DNA from: Streptomyces sp. SAI-135
GTDB taxonomy: Bacteria; Actinomycetota; Actinomycetes; Streptomycetales; Streptomycetaceae
Assembly: GCF_029893805.1 (NCBI RefSeq)
Contig: NZ_JARXYP010000002.1
Location: 5,952,001-6,016,000, forward strand
Length of the DNA: 64,000 bases
Direction of reading: 5' to 3'
In this document: piece by piece, positions 23,770-31,403 of the stretch
How the letters are laid out: every line of letters starts with the position of its first letter
How positions within the stretch are numbered: the first letter of the stretch is position 1
Notes under the pieces: generated by a model
Told to the model about the DNA's origin: nothing
What the model saw: the letters and a program-made list of their open reading frames with translations, nothing else
Database searches by the model: none
Made by a program: the position numbers and the translations under genes

Positions 23770-26388
23770 TCAGCTGTCCGCGGGCTCCGCGGCGGCCGTC
23801 TTGCGGGTCCGGCGGCGCGGGGCGGCGGCCTTCGGCTCCTGGTCCGCCTGGGCCGGGATGTCGGCGGTCACCGTGGGCTCGGCGGCCTTGCGGGTGGTAC
23901 GCCGGCGGGGCTTGGCCTCGGCCGTGTCCGTGGCGACCTCGGCGGCCGTCGTGGCCGTGGCCTTGGCGGCGGTCTTGCGGGTGCGGCGCGGCTTGACCTC
24001 CGCCGTCTCCGCCGTGTCGGCCGCGGTCTCCACCGGGGCCGCCGCGGTCTTGCGGGTGCGGCGCGGCTTGGTGACCGTGCCCTCCGCGGTGTCCACGGCC
24101 GCCTCGGCCGCCGTGGCGGTGCTCGCCGTCTTCCGCGTCCGGCGCGGCTTGACCACCTCGGCCGTCTCCGGCTCCGGGGCCGTCTGCACCGGGATCTCGG
24201 CGGTCACGGCGGGCTCGGCGGCCTTGCGGGTGGTACGCCGACGGGGCTTGGCTTCCGTGGCCTCGGCGGTGTCCACGACCGCTTCCGCGGGAGCTGCGGC
24301 GGCCGTCTTGCGCGTGCGGCGGGGCTTGGCCTCCACGGTTTCCGCCGTGTCAGCGGCCGCCTCCGTCGTCGCTGCCGCGGTCTTGCGGGTGCGGCGCGGC
24401 TTGGTGACCGTGCCCTCCGCGGTGTCCACGGCGGTTTCGGCGGCGGTCGTGGTCGCGGCCGCGGTCTTGCGGGTGCGGCGCGGCTTGGCCTCGGTGGCCT
24501 CGGCGGTGTCCACCGCGGCCTCGGCGGGAGCCGTGGCGGCCGTCTTGCGCGTACGGCGCGGCTTCGTGGCCGGGGCCTCAGCCGCCGGGGCCGTCCCGGC
24601 GACCGGAGCGGCTTCCGTGACCGCAGCGGTCTCCGTGACCGGCGCGGTCTCGACGACCGTCTCCACCGCGGCCGGCGTCTCCGCGGACTTGCGGATCCGG
24701 CGGCGGCGCGGCTTGGCCGGGGTCTCGGTGTCGAGGGCCGGGCCCTCCGCCGTGGCGACGGCCGACTCCGCGGGCTCGGACACGGCCGGCTCGACCGGCG
24801 CCGCTGCCGTGCTCGCCGCGGCCGTGGCCGTGGTCGTGGCCGGCGCCGAGTCGGACGCGCCACCACGGGTGCGGCGACGGCGGCGCGGGGTGCGGGTCGC
24901 GGGGGCGTCCTCGACCGCGGTGGTCTCCGACGGGGCGACCGCCTCGACCGGGGCACTCGCGTCCAGCGGGGTTCCGCCGCGGGTACGACGGCGACGGCGC
25001 GGCGTACGCTCCGAACGCTCGCGGTCGGCGGAACGGGACTCGTCCCGGCCACCGCGTCCGCGGCCCCGGTCACGGTCACCGCGACCGCGTGCACCGCGTC
25101 CGCCCGGCTCGCCCAGGTCCTCGAGCTCCTCCGCGTCGAGCCCGGCGCGCGTGCGCTCGGTCCGCGGCAGGACACCCTTGGTGCCCGCGGGGATGCCCAG
25201 GTCCTCGTAGAAGTGCGGGGAGGTGGAGTACGTCTCCGGCGGGTCGTTGAAGTCGAGCTCCAGCGCCTTGTTGATGAGCTGCCAGCGCGGGATGTCGTCC
25301 CAGTCGACGAGGGTGATCGCGATGCCCTTGGCACCCGCGCGGCCGGTCCGGCCGATGCGGTGCAGGTACGTCTTCTCCTCTTCGGGAGACTGGTAGTTGA
25401 TGACGTGCGTGACGCCCTCGACGTCGATGCCGCGGGCGGCGACGTCGGTGCACACGAGGACGTCCACCTTGCCGTTGCGGAAGGCGCGCAGCGCCTGCTC
25501 GCGGGCGCCCTGGCCCAGGTCGCCGTGGACCGCGCCGGCGGCGAAGCCGCGCTGCTGGAGCTGGTCGGCGAGGTCGGCCGCGGTGCGCTTGGTACGGCAG
25601 AAGACCATGGCCAGTCCCCGGCCGTCGGCCTGCAGGATGCGCGCGACCATCTCGGGCTTGTCCATGTTGTGCGCGCGGTACACGTGCTGCTTGGTGTTGG
25701 CGACCGTCCTGCCCGCGTCGTCGGGCGAGGTGGCGTTGATGTGCGTGGGCTGCGACATGTAGCGGCGCGCGAGACTGATGACGGCGCCCGGCATGGTCGC
25801 CGAGAACAGCATCGTCTGGCGGCGGGCCGGCAGCATGTTGATGATCTTCTCGACGTCGGGCAGGAAGCCCAGGTCGAGCATCTCGTCGGCCTCGTCGAGG
25901 ACGAGCGCCTTGATGTGGCCGAGGTTCAGCTTCTTCTGGCCCGCGAGGTCGAGGAGCCGGCCCGGGGTGCCGACGACGACGTCGACGCCCTTCTTCAGGG
26001 CCTCGACCTGGGGCTCGTAGGCGCGGCCGCCGTAGATGGCGAGAACGCGGACGTTGCGTACCTTGCCCGCGGTCTGCAGGTCGTTGGTGACCTGGGTGCA
26101 CAGCTCGCGCGTGGGGACGACGACGAGCGCCTGCGGGGCGTCGGTCAGCGCCTCGGGCCGGGCGCGGCCGGCCTCGACGTCGGCGGGGACCGTGACGCGC
26201 TCGAGGAGCGGGAGGCCGAAGCCCAGCGTCTTGCCGGTGCCGGTCTTGGCCTGGCCGATGACGTCGGAGCCCGAGAGGGCGACCGGGAGCGTCATCTCCT
26301 GGATGGGGAAGGGGGTGATGATGCCGACGGCTTCGAGGGCCTCGGCCGTCTCGTTCAGAATCCCGAGATCGCGGAAAGTCGTAGTCAG
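23770..26388 (-). CDS. DEAD-box RNA helicase with long basic repeat tail
   Basis: About 872 residues. Helicase motifs in order: Q motif (TTFRDLGI...PFPIQE), Walker A AKTGTGKT (about 47-54), GTPGRLLDL, DEAD in VLDEADEML (about 165), SAT, and HRIGRTGR (about 347). Residues about 430-872 are low complexity: ten or more KPRRTRKTAA-type units alternate with acidic EAxxDTAEATEA linkers. No ATG, GTG or TTG precedes the Q motif in frame; ATG 26295 would delete it. CTG 26388, nine bases after AGAGG, is the likely start. It should unwind structured RNA (ribosome assembly, cold growth). It is the Rv3211 (rhlE) counterpart by context. Confidence 0.88.
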   Translation of the reverse strand: MTTTFRDLGILNETAEALEAVGIITPFPIQEMTLPVALSGSDVIGQAKTGTGKTLGFGLPLLERVTVPADVEAGRARPEALTDAPQALVVVPTRELCTQVTNDLQTAGKVRNVRVLAIYGGRAYEPQVEALKKGVDVVVGTPGRLLDLAGQKKLNLGHIKALVLDEADEMLDLGFLPDVEKIINMLPARRQTMLFSATMPGAVISLARRYMSQPTHINATSPDDAGRTVANTKQHVYRAHNMDKPEMVARILQADGRGLAMVFCRTKRTAADLADQLQQRGFAAGAVHGDLGQGAREQALRAFRNGKVDVLVCTDVAARGIDVEGVTHVINYQSPEEEKTYLHRIGRTGRAGAKGIAITLVDWDDIPRWQLINKALELDFNDPPETYSTSPHFYEDLGIPAGTKGVLPRTERTRAGLDAEELEDLGEPGGRGARGRGDRDRGRGRGGRDESRSADRERSERTPRRRRRTRGGTPLDASAPVEAVAPSETTAVEDAPATRTPRRRRRTRGGASDSAPATTTATAAASTAAAPVEPAVSEPAESAVATAEGPALDTETPAKPRRRRIRKSAETPAAVETVVETAPVTETAAVTEAAPVAGTAPAAEAPATKPRRTRKTAATAPAEAAVDTAEATEAKPRRTRKTAAATTTAAETAVDTAEGTVTKPRRTRKTAAATTEAAADTAETVEAKPRRTRKTAAAAPAEAVVDTAEATEAKPRRRTTRKAAEPAVTAEIPVQTAPEPETAEVVKPRRTRKTASTATAAEAAVDTAEGTVTKPRRTRKTAAAPVETAADTAETAEVKPRRTRKTAAKATATTAAEVATDTAEAKPRRRTTRKAAEPTVTADIPAQADQEPKAAAPRRRTRKTAAAEPADS
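23780..24900 (-). repeat. Tandem degenerate coding repeat (KPRRTRKTAA tail)
   Basis: Inside the DEAD-box gene, DNA encoding the basic unit KPRRTRKTA recurs about every 80-110 bases, at least ten times, separated by Ala/Glu/Thr-rich spacers. Two units carry the variant KPRRRTTRKAAEP and share near-identical DNA. The unit resembles AT-hook or H1-like basic tails and is likely to bind nucleic acid. Such arrays are prone to length change by recombination. Confidence 0.8.
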
Positions 26389-26789
26389 GGTGCTGCCTCT
26401 TCTGTGTGCGCGGTGCGAGGCGAGCGCGGGGGTCGTCTACCGTGCTGGGGACGTCGGCTGCCTTACGGGCTAAGCCGTAATGGCACGGGACCACTGCCGA
26501 CGCTCTAGCGCTCGTACCGCTGAGGGTCCCCCTCCGAACTCCGTACGCACAGTGCCGTACGGGCGAGGAGGGCTGTCGGGTCGGAGCCGATCGGGCCACC
26601 GACCGGGCATCCTCATACGTGCGGCCTGTCGAGGTACGGCACACTCACGAAGTGCCGTCGTACCAGCAGGCGCATTACCACCATACCCCGGAATCGCGCA
26701 CATGTGATGGCCGATTTGGTCACGTAGTCGTCGTCACACTGATTGACCAGGGCCTTCCGCCGTCCGGAGAGCGGGCTATTGTGCGCTTC
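26389..26789. other. Divergent intergenic region with three hairpins
   Basis: About 400 bases between the DEAD-box helicase (minus) and the ferritin-like gene (plus). Three perfect or near-perfect hairpins are present: TTACGG/CCGTAA (26463-26480), CCGTACG/CGTACGG (26541-26562) and GGTACGGCAC/GTGCCGTCGTACC (26633-26664). They would lie in the helicase 5' leader, which could fit post-transcriptional control of an RNA helicase. No ORF of note. Confidence 0.55.
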
Positions 26790-27548
26790 ATGACGACCTC
26801 TGACAAGCCCGACAACGCCTCCGAGACCCCTGCCGAACCCACCGTCGAGCACACTGGTGTCGCCGCCCAGGACTGGACGAAGGCCGCCGCCGACCCGCAG
26901 TACCGAGCCGCGGTCGTCGACCTGCTCGGCGCGCTCGCGTACGGCGAGCTCGCGGCCTTCGAGCGGCTCGCGGAGGACGCCAAGCTGGCGCCGACGCTGG
27001 CGGACAAGGCGGAGCTGGCGAAGATGGCGTCGGCGGAGTTCCACCACTACGAGAAGTTGCGCGACCGGCTGACGGAGATCGGCGAGGAGCCGACGCTGGC
27101 GATGGAGCCGTTCGTCGCGGCCCTCGACGGCTTCCACCGGCAGACGGCGCCCTCGGACTGGCTGGAGGGGCTCGTCAAGGCGTACGTCGGCGACTCGATC
27201 GCCAGTGACTTCTACCGGGAGGTCGCCGCGCGGCTCGACTCGGACTCGCGCGAGCTGGTGCTGGCCGTCCTCGACGACACCGGGCACGCCGGGTTCGCGG
27301 TGGAGAAGGTGCGGGCGGCCATCGACGCGGACCCGCGCGTGGGCGGGCGACTGGCCCTGTGGGCACGGCGGTTGATGGGTGAGGCGCTGTCGCAGTCCCA
27401 GCGGGTCGTCGCGGACCGCGACGCGCTGTCGACGATGCTCGTCGGGGGCGTCGCGGACGGGTTCGATCTCGCGGAGGTGGGGCGGATGTTCTCCCGCATC
27501 ACGGAGGCGCACACCAAGCGGATGGCGGCGCTCGGGTTGGCGGCGTAG
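26790..27548 (+). CDS. Ferritin-like (MiaE/di-iron-type) protein
   Basis: A 252-residue all-helical protein. Helix 1 carries LGALAYGELAAFERLAEDAK; helix 2 carries EFHHYEKL, giving the ExxHxxE pattern of ferritin-like di-iron proteins. The later helices have Asp/His (DDTGHAGFAVEKV) instead of a full ExxH, so metal binding may be partial. The family is annotated as ferritin-like or MiaE-like hydroxylase in actinobacteria, without known substrate. Its placement divergent from the DEAD-box helicase matches Rv3210c/Rv3211 (from memory). ATG 26790. Confidence 0.8.
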   Translation: MTTSDKPDNASETPAEPTVEHTGVAAQDWTKAAADPQYRAAVVDLLGALAYGELAAFERLAEDAKLAPTLADKAELAKMASAEFHHYEKLRDRLTEIGEEPTLAMEPFVAALDGFHRQTAPSDWLEGLVKAYVGDSIASDFYREVAARLDSDSRELVLAVLDDTGHAGFAVEKVRAAIDADPRVGGRLALWARRLMGEALSQSQRVVADRDALSTMLVGGVADGFDLAEVGRMFSRITEAHTKRMAALGLAA

Positions 27549-27623
27549 CGGTTCGGGACGTCTAGCGGCCGGCGCCTCAGCGGGGCTGAGGCCGCGGACG
27601 GCCACCGGGTTGCGGCTGGGCCG

Positions 27624-28019
27624 GTGCCGCGTAGCCGGTCGCGTCCTGTGGCGGGGGCGCGGTGGGCGTCGGGCGCGACCCGCGTGGCGGAACTGCCGCC
27701 CGGCGTGGGTGCTGGTCGGTCCCCGCTCGCGGGTGCGGGGCGGTCCCCGGCGCACCTCGCGGACCGGGTCGGCGGTGCGCTGCCCGCGGTCAGCCAGCAC
27801 CTCGCGGACCGGGTCGGCGGTGCGCTGCCCGCGGTCAGCCAGCACCTCGCGAAGCTGAAGCTCGCCGGGCTCGTGCCCTCGCGCCGCGAGGGCCGCCGGC
27901 AGGTCTACTACGTCGACGACCCCGACATCGTGACCGTGGTCCGCGTGATGGTCGGCCAGCTGACGGCCCGCGAGACCCCCTCCGGGACCCCGCCCCGGCT
28001 GCGCGAGGCCGGTGTCTGA
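27624..28019 (+). pseudogene. Degenerate ArsR-type HTH regulator with internal duplication
   Basis: The C-terminal part is a good ArsR winged helix: AVSQHLAKLKLAGLVPSRRE, then GRRQVYYVDDPDIVTVVRVM. The N-terminal helices expected before it are replaced by low-complexity Gly/Arg/Ser/Pro sequence. The segment encoding HLADRVGGALPAVSQ is present twice because of an exact 45-base tandem repeat. An intact ArsR protein would carry it once after a VAEL-type helix. GTG 27624 has no convincing ribosome-binding site. It is either a decayed gene or a regulator with a rearranged N terminus; no metal-binding Cys motif is seen. Confidence 0.55.
27756..27845 (+). repeat. Exact 45-base tandem duplication
   Basis: Two identical adjacent 45-base units, 27756-27800 and 27801-27845, in frame (15 codons each), inside the recognition-helix region of the ArsR-like ORF. 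Perfect identity implies a recent event. Confidence 0.95.
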
Positions 28020-28117
28020 GCGGTCGGGGGCGCGGGGGGAGAACGGCGGCGCCCCCGCGCTGTCACGTGAGCCCCCGGAGGCCCGGCCCCCTGGGCGGAG
28101 CTACCGCCGCTTTCCGC

Positions 28118-28387
28118 TCATGCCGTGGCCGAGCGGCGGAGTCTTCCCGACGGGCGCAGGAGCAGGGAGAGGGAGGCGACCGAGACCACGGCCGCGCCCA
28201 GGAGGATCAGCAGGATGTTGCCAGGGTCCAGGGCGGTGTGGGTCACGAAGGCGCCGAAGAGGGCTCCCGCGGTGCCCGTCGCGAGGACCAGGGAACGGGT
28301 CGGCAGGCGGTGGGCGAGGCGGTGCGCCGCCACCCCCGCCAGCACGAGACCGAGCAGCGCGGAGCCGAGCGCTTCGATCAACATCAT
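28118..28387 (-). CDS. Small membrane protein
   Basis: An 89-residue protein beginning MMLIEALGSALLGLVLAGVA with three predicted membrane helices (about 5-25, 35-52, 55-78) and a basic C terminus (RPSGRLRRSATA). The start at 28387 (or the next ATG, 28384) follows GGAGGG. I do not recognise a family, though the length and helix layout recall small-multidrug-type or phage-holin-like proteins. Good coding bias argues that it is real. Confidence 0.65.
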   Translation of the reverse strand: MMLIEALGSALLGLVLAGVAAHRLAHRLPTRSLVLATGTAGALFGAFVTHTALDPGNILLILLGAAVVSVASLSLLLRPSGRLRRSATA

Positions 28388-28529
28388 GGGGTCCCTCCCA
28401 CACGGCCACACTGCGCATTACGGTCGTAGCCCGTCATACCCGTGACCTGCGGAATGCAATCCTCCCTGGGGTGCCGTTCGTGCTCCATCCGGGGAGGAAA
28501 AAATCTTGCCCGGCGCACGAAGACCGGTG

Positions 28530-28576
28530 CACGAAGAGGGGCCCGGCGACAGGAAGTCGCCGGGCCCCTCTTCGTG
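28530..28576 (-). terminator. Long perfect hairpin after the DUF3107 gene
   Basis: A 21-bp perfect inverted repeat centred at 28553, from CACGAAGAGG (28530) to CCTCTTCGTG (28576), with a five-base loop. It ends eight bases from the DUF3107 stop on the minus strand. It is one of the most stable structures in the window and a clear terminator, probably for the TetR-DUF3107 direction. Confidence 0.85.
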
Positions 28577-28583
28577 TGTCTGC

Positions 28584-28811
28584 CTACAGCGCGCCGAAGC
28601 CCACCTTGCGTGGAGCCGGCTCGCCGAGCTCGACGTACGCGAGACGGTCGGCCGGGACGAGGACCTTGCGGCCGTGCTCGTCCACCAGGCTCAGCAGCTG
28701 AGACTTGCCGGCCAGGGCCTCCGCCACCGCCCGCTCGACCTCCTCGGCGCTCTGACCGCTCTCCAGAACGATCTCGCGGGGCGCGTGCTGCACGCCGATC
28801 TTGACCTCCAC
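28584..28811 (-). CDS. DUF3107 family small protein
   Basis: A 75-residue protein reading MEVKIGVQHAPREIVLESGQ at the N terminus and ending APRKVGFGAL. DUF3107 is an actinobacterial family of unknown function (Rv3208A/TB9.4 type, from memory), always near a TetR gene as here. GTG 28811 has GGAGGG upstream. The sequence VLVPADRLAYVELGEP resembles a short beta-grasp-like fold. Confidence 0.88.
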   Translation of the reverse strand: MEVKIGVQHAPREIVLESGQSAEEVERAVAEALAGKSQLLSLVDEHGRKVLVPADRLAYVELGEPAPRKVGFGAL

Positions 28812-29013
28812 GGCTATGTCCCTCCGACGGTCAGTGAAGTGCGCGACCTTCCGCGCCGTACCAGCACACATTAGCCCGGTGAGGGGACGTGCACGCTCCG
28901 CGCGAGAACGCCAACAGCGAACACCGGGCGGGAACAAACGACCCGCACGCGTGCGTGCGGGTCGTTCGTGATCCCGGTGTGCTCCCGCAAGCCTTCATGC
29001 GAGGCCGAAGGCT

Positions 29014-29655
29014 TCAGTGGTGCTCCGTGCCGTGCAGCGGGAAACCGGCGATGCCCCGCCACGCCAGCGACGTCAGCAGCTGGACCGCCTGGTCGCGCGG
29101 GACGCTGCGGTCGCTGTGCAGCCAGGACCGGGCCACCACCTGGGCGAGGCCGCCGAGGCCCGACGCCAGCAGCATCGACTCCGCGCGCGAGAGGCCGGTG
29201 TCCTCGGCGATGACGTCGCAGATCGCCTCGGCGCACTCGTTGGTGACCTTGTCGACGCGCTCGCGCACCGCGGGCTCGTTCGTCAGGTCCGACTCGAAGA
29301 CCAGGCGGAAGGCGCCGCCGTCGTCCTCGACGTACGCGAAGTAGGCGTCCATGGTCGCCCGTACGCGCTGCTTGTTGTCGGTCGTCGACGCGAGAGCGGC
29401 GCGCACCGCCTGGATCAGGGACTCGCAGTGCTGGTCCAGGAGCGCGAGATACAGATCGAGTTTGCCCGGGAAGTGCTGGTAGAGCACCGGCTTGCTGACG
29501 CCGGCCCGCTCGGCGATGTCGTCCATCGCGGCCGCGTGGTAGCCCTGCGCCACGAAGACTTCCTGCGCGGCGCCCAGCAGCTGGTTCCGTCGGGCACGGC
29601 GCGGCAGGCGCGTCCCCCTCGGGCGTGCCGCCTCTGTCTGCTCGATGGCTGTCAC
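29014..29655 (-). CDS. TetR-family transcriptional regulator
   Basis: A 213-residue regulator. The N-terminal HTH is visible (RNQLLGAAQEVFVAQGYHAA, MDDIAERAGVSKPVLYQHF); the C-terminal ligand-binding part is helical (AYFAYVEDDGGAFRLVFESD). GTG 29655 follows GGGAGG; longer frames upstream are intergenic. It is next to the DUF3107 gene as in Rv3208/Rv3208A. Its targets are unknown. The sequence just upstream (29656-29875) includes AT-richer DNA, where self-regulation would occur. Confidence 0.9.
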   Translation of the reverse strand: MTAIEQTEAARPRGTRLPRRARRNQLLGAAQEVFVAQGYHAAAMDDIAERAGVSKPVLYQHFPGKLDLYLALLDQHCESLIQAVRAALASTTDNKQRVRATMDAYFAYVEDDGGAFRLVFESDLTNEPAVRERVDKVTNECAEAICDVIAEDTGLSRAESMLLASGLGGLAQVVARSWLHSDRSVPRDQAVQLLTSLAWRGIAGFPLHGTEHH

Positions 29656-29875
29656 GCCGCCTCCCAATGTCGTCCACGTGCGGTGTGCGCCGCGCCGCCA
29701 TCGTACTTTTCGGTAACCGTGCTGTGCGCGGTGCGAGCGCAGAATTTCACGGACCGGACGGTGACGAAAGCCACGCAAAGGTTTCAAACGGGCATCCGGC
29801 GGGCAGCAGGTGTGCCGTTCCAGCTCAGGAATGCCCTGATGAGTGCTGTGCCGGTCGACCTGTGCCGTACGGATG

Positions 29876-30109
29876 TCACCGATAGTCGTCCTCGTCGATC
29901 GAGACGATCCGGGCCTGCTCGACGAGGTCGGCCTCGTTGGCCCGGTCGGGGTCCACGCCGGTCAGCGGGTCGTCGCGGTCGGGTGCGATGCCGGTGCGCT
30001 GCTCGGCGGCGTCGCCCTCGGGGGCTTCGACGTCGAGCTCGACCGCGTCGTCCTCCTCGAGCGCCTCGGGGTCGGTGAAGGCCTCGGGATCGGTGGGGTC
30101 GTAGGTCAT
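29876..30109 (-). CDS. Acidic 77-residue hypothetical protein
   Basis: Starts MTYDPTDPEAFTDPEALEED and ends SIDEDDYR. Over a quarter of the residues are Asp or Glu and the protein is likely disordered, with predicted pI well below 5. ATG 30109 has GGGAG upstream. It is found in Streptomyces next to this hydrolase gene, with no known role. Confidence 0.6.
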   Translation of the reverse strand: MTYDPTDPEAFTDPEALEEDDAVELDVEAPEGDAAEQRTGIAPDRDDPLTGVDPDRANEADLVEQARIVSIDEDDYR

Positions 30110-30312
30110 GGTGGGCTCCCTTCCTAGAACGTCCCTGATGTACCCAGGGGGCCACATTCGGGTGCCCTGCCCACGAGCCTAGGAGACACACGATCTGGAC
30201 GCCATGCGGTGCGCGTGCCCTACCGGACGCTCCGGACCCCGCCCACCTCGTACAGGTGGCCTGTGACGGCGAACACATGAACCAGTGCGTGATCGTCTCG
30301 TAACATTGCCGC

Positions 30313-31395
30313 ATGTCTTCGACCGAGCTGCCCCTCGTGCCGCCCGCCACCGTCCTTCCGAAAGTGGCACCCGTGAGGGTCGGCGAGGGTGAGCGGCTCA
30401 GGTCGGTGGGGCTGCCGGGGATCACTCTGACGGTGCGTTCCAGGCCGCCCGCGCGCAAGGGGCTGCCGCCCGCGCTGTACGTGCACGGGCTCGGCGGTTC
30501 CTCGCAGAACTGGTCGGCGCTGATGGAGCAGCTGGAGGACGACGTCGACGGCGAGGCCGTCGATCTGCCCGGTTTCGGCGACTCCCCGCCGCCGGACGAC
30601 GGCAACTACTCGGTCACCGCTCACGCGCGCGCGGTGATCCGCCTTCTCGACGCGTCCGCTCGCGGGCCCGTCCACCTCTTCGGGAACTCCCTCGGCGGCG
30701 CGGTGACCACGCGCGTCGCGGCGGCGCGGCCCGACCTGGTGCGCACCCTCACCCTCGTCTCGCCGGCCCTCCCGGAGATCCGCGTCCAGCGCACCGCCGT
30801 GCCCACGGGGCTTCTGGCGCTGCCCGGTGTGGCGGGTCTGTTCACCCGGTTCAGCAAAGACTGGACGGCCGAGCAGCGTGTCCGCGGCGTCACGGCCCTG
30901 TGCTACGGAGACCCCGGGCGGGTCAGCCCCGAGGGCTTCCGGCACGCCGTGGAGGAGATGGAACGGCGGCTCCAACTGCCGTACTTCTGGGACGCGATGA
31001 CACGTTCCGCGCGCGGGCTGGTGAACGCCTACACACTGGGCGGCCAGCACGCGCTGTGGCGCCAGGCCGAGCGCGTCCTCGCGCCCACGCTCCTCGTCTA
31101 CGGCGGTCGCGACCAGCTCGTCGGCTTCCGCATGGCCCAGAAGGCGGCCCGCACCTTCCGTGACTCCCGCCTGCTGACCCTGCCGGAGGCGGGGCACGTG
31201 GCGATGATGGAGTACCCGGAGACGGTGGCGAAGGCGTTCCGCGAGCTCGTCACGGACAAGGGGGCTGCGGAGACCTCCGGCGGATCCGTGGGAGGCTCTT
31301 ACCGGCGTGACCGCTCCGCGGGTGCCCCGGGCGACGGGGCGGACGCCGCATCGGCCTCCGGTGACGGGGTCGACACCACCATTCTGGGGAGCTGA
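30313..31395 (+). CDS. Alpha/beta-hydrolase, LipV-like
   Basis: A 360-residue hydrolase: ALYVHGLGGSSQNWSALMEQ (oxyanion region), the nucleophile elbow GNSLGGAV, VYGGRDQLVG for the acid, and PEAGHVAMMEYPE for the catalytic His. No signal peptide. About 55 C-terminal residues are disordered and Ser/Gly-rich. In M. tuberculosis the hydrolase of this neighbourhood is LipV (Rv3203), from memory, but here it directly precedes the DUF3152 gene (eight bases), so the two are probably co-transcribed. Substrate unknown; esterase most likely. Confidence 0.85.
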   Translation: MSSTELPLVPPATVLPKVAPVRVGEGERLRSVGLPGITLTVRSRPPARKGLPPALYVHGLGGSSQNWSALMEQLEDDVDGEAVDLPGFGDSPPPDDGNYSVTAHARAVIRLLDASARGPVHLFGNSLGGAVTTRVAAARPDLVRTLTLVSPALPEIRVQRTAVPTGLLALPGVAGLFTRFSKDWTAEQRVRGVTALCYGDPGRVSPEGFRHAVEEMERRLQLPYFWDAMTRSARGLVNAYTLGGQHALWRQAERVLAPTLLVYGGRDQLVGFRMAQKAARTFRDSRLLTLPEAGHVAMMEYPETVAKAFRELVTDKGAAETSGGSVGGSYRRDRSAGAPGDGADAASASGDGVDTTILGS

Positions 31396-31403
31396 GGCGC
31401 GGC

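Noticed and set aside
22252..25210. Large plus-strand frames covering the NYN, hydrolase and DEAD-box genes
   Set aside because: Amino acids are Arg/Ala/Val-rich with no domain; the minus-strand genes have clear catalytic motifs.
26463..26480. tRNA or other known structural RNA
   Set aside because: Short hairpins only; no cloverleaf, no CCA end, no known riboswitch consensus.
27756..27845. CRISPR-like repeat
   Set aside because: Only two adjacent units without spacers, inside a coding frame; it is a simple tandem duplication.
28118..28387. Small membrane protein as a holin or SMR pump
   Set aside because: Helix layout only; no family motif, so no name was given.
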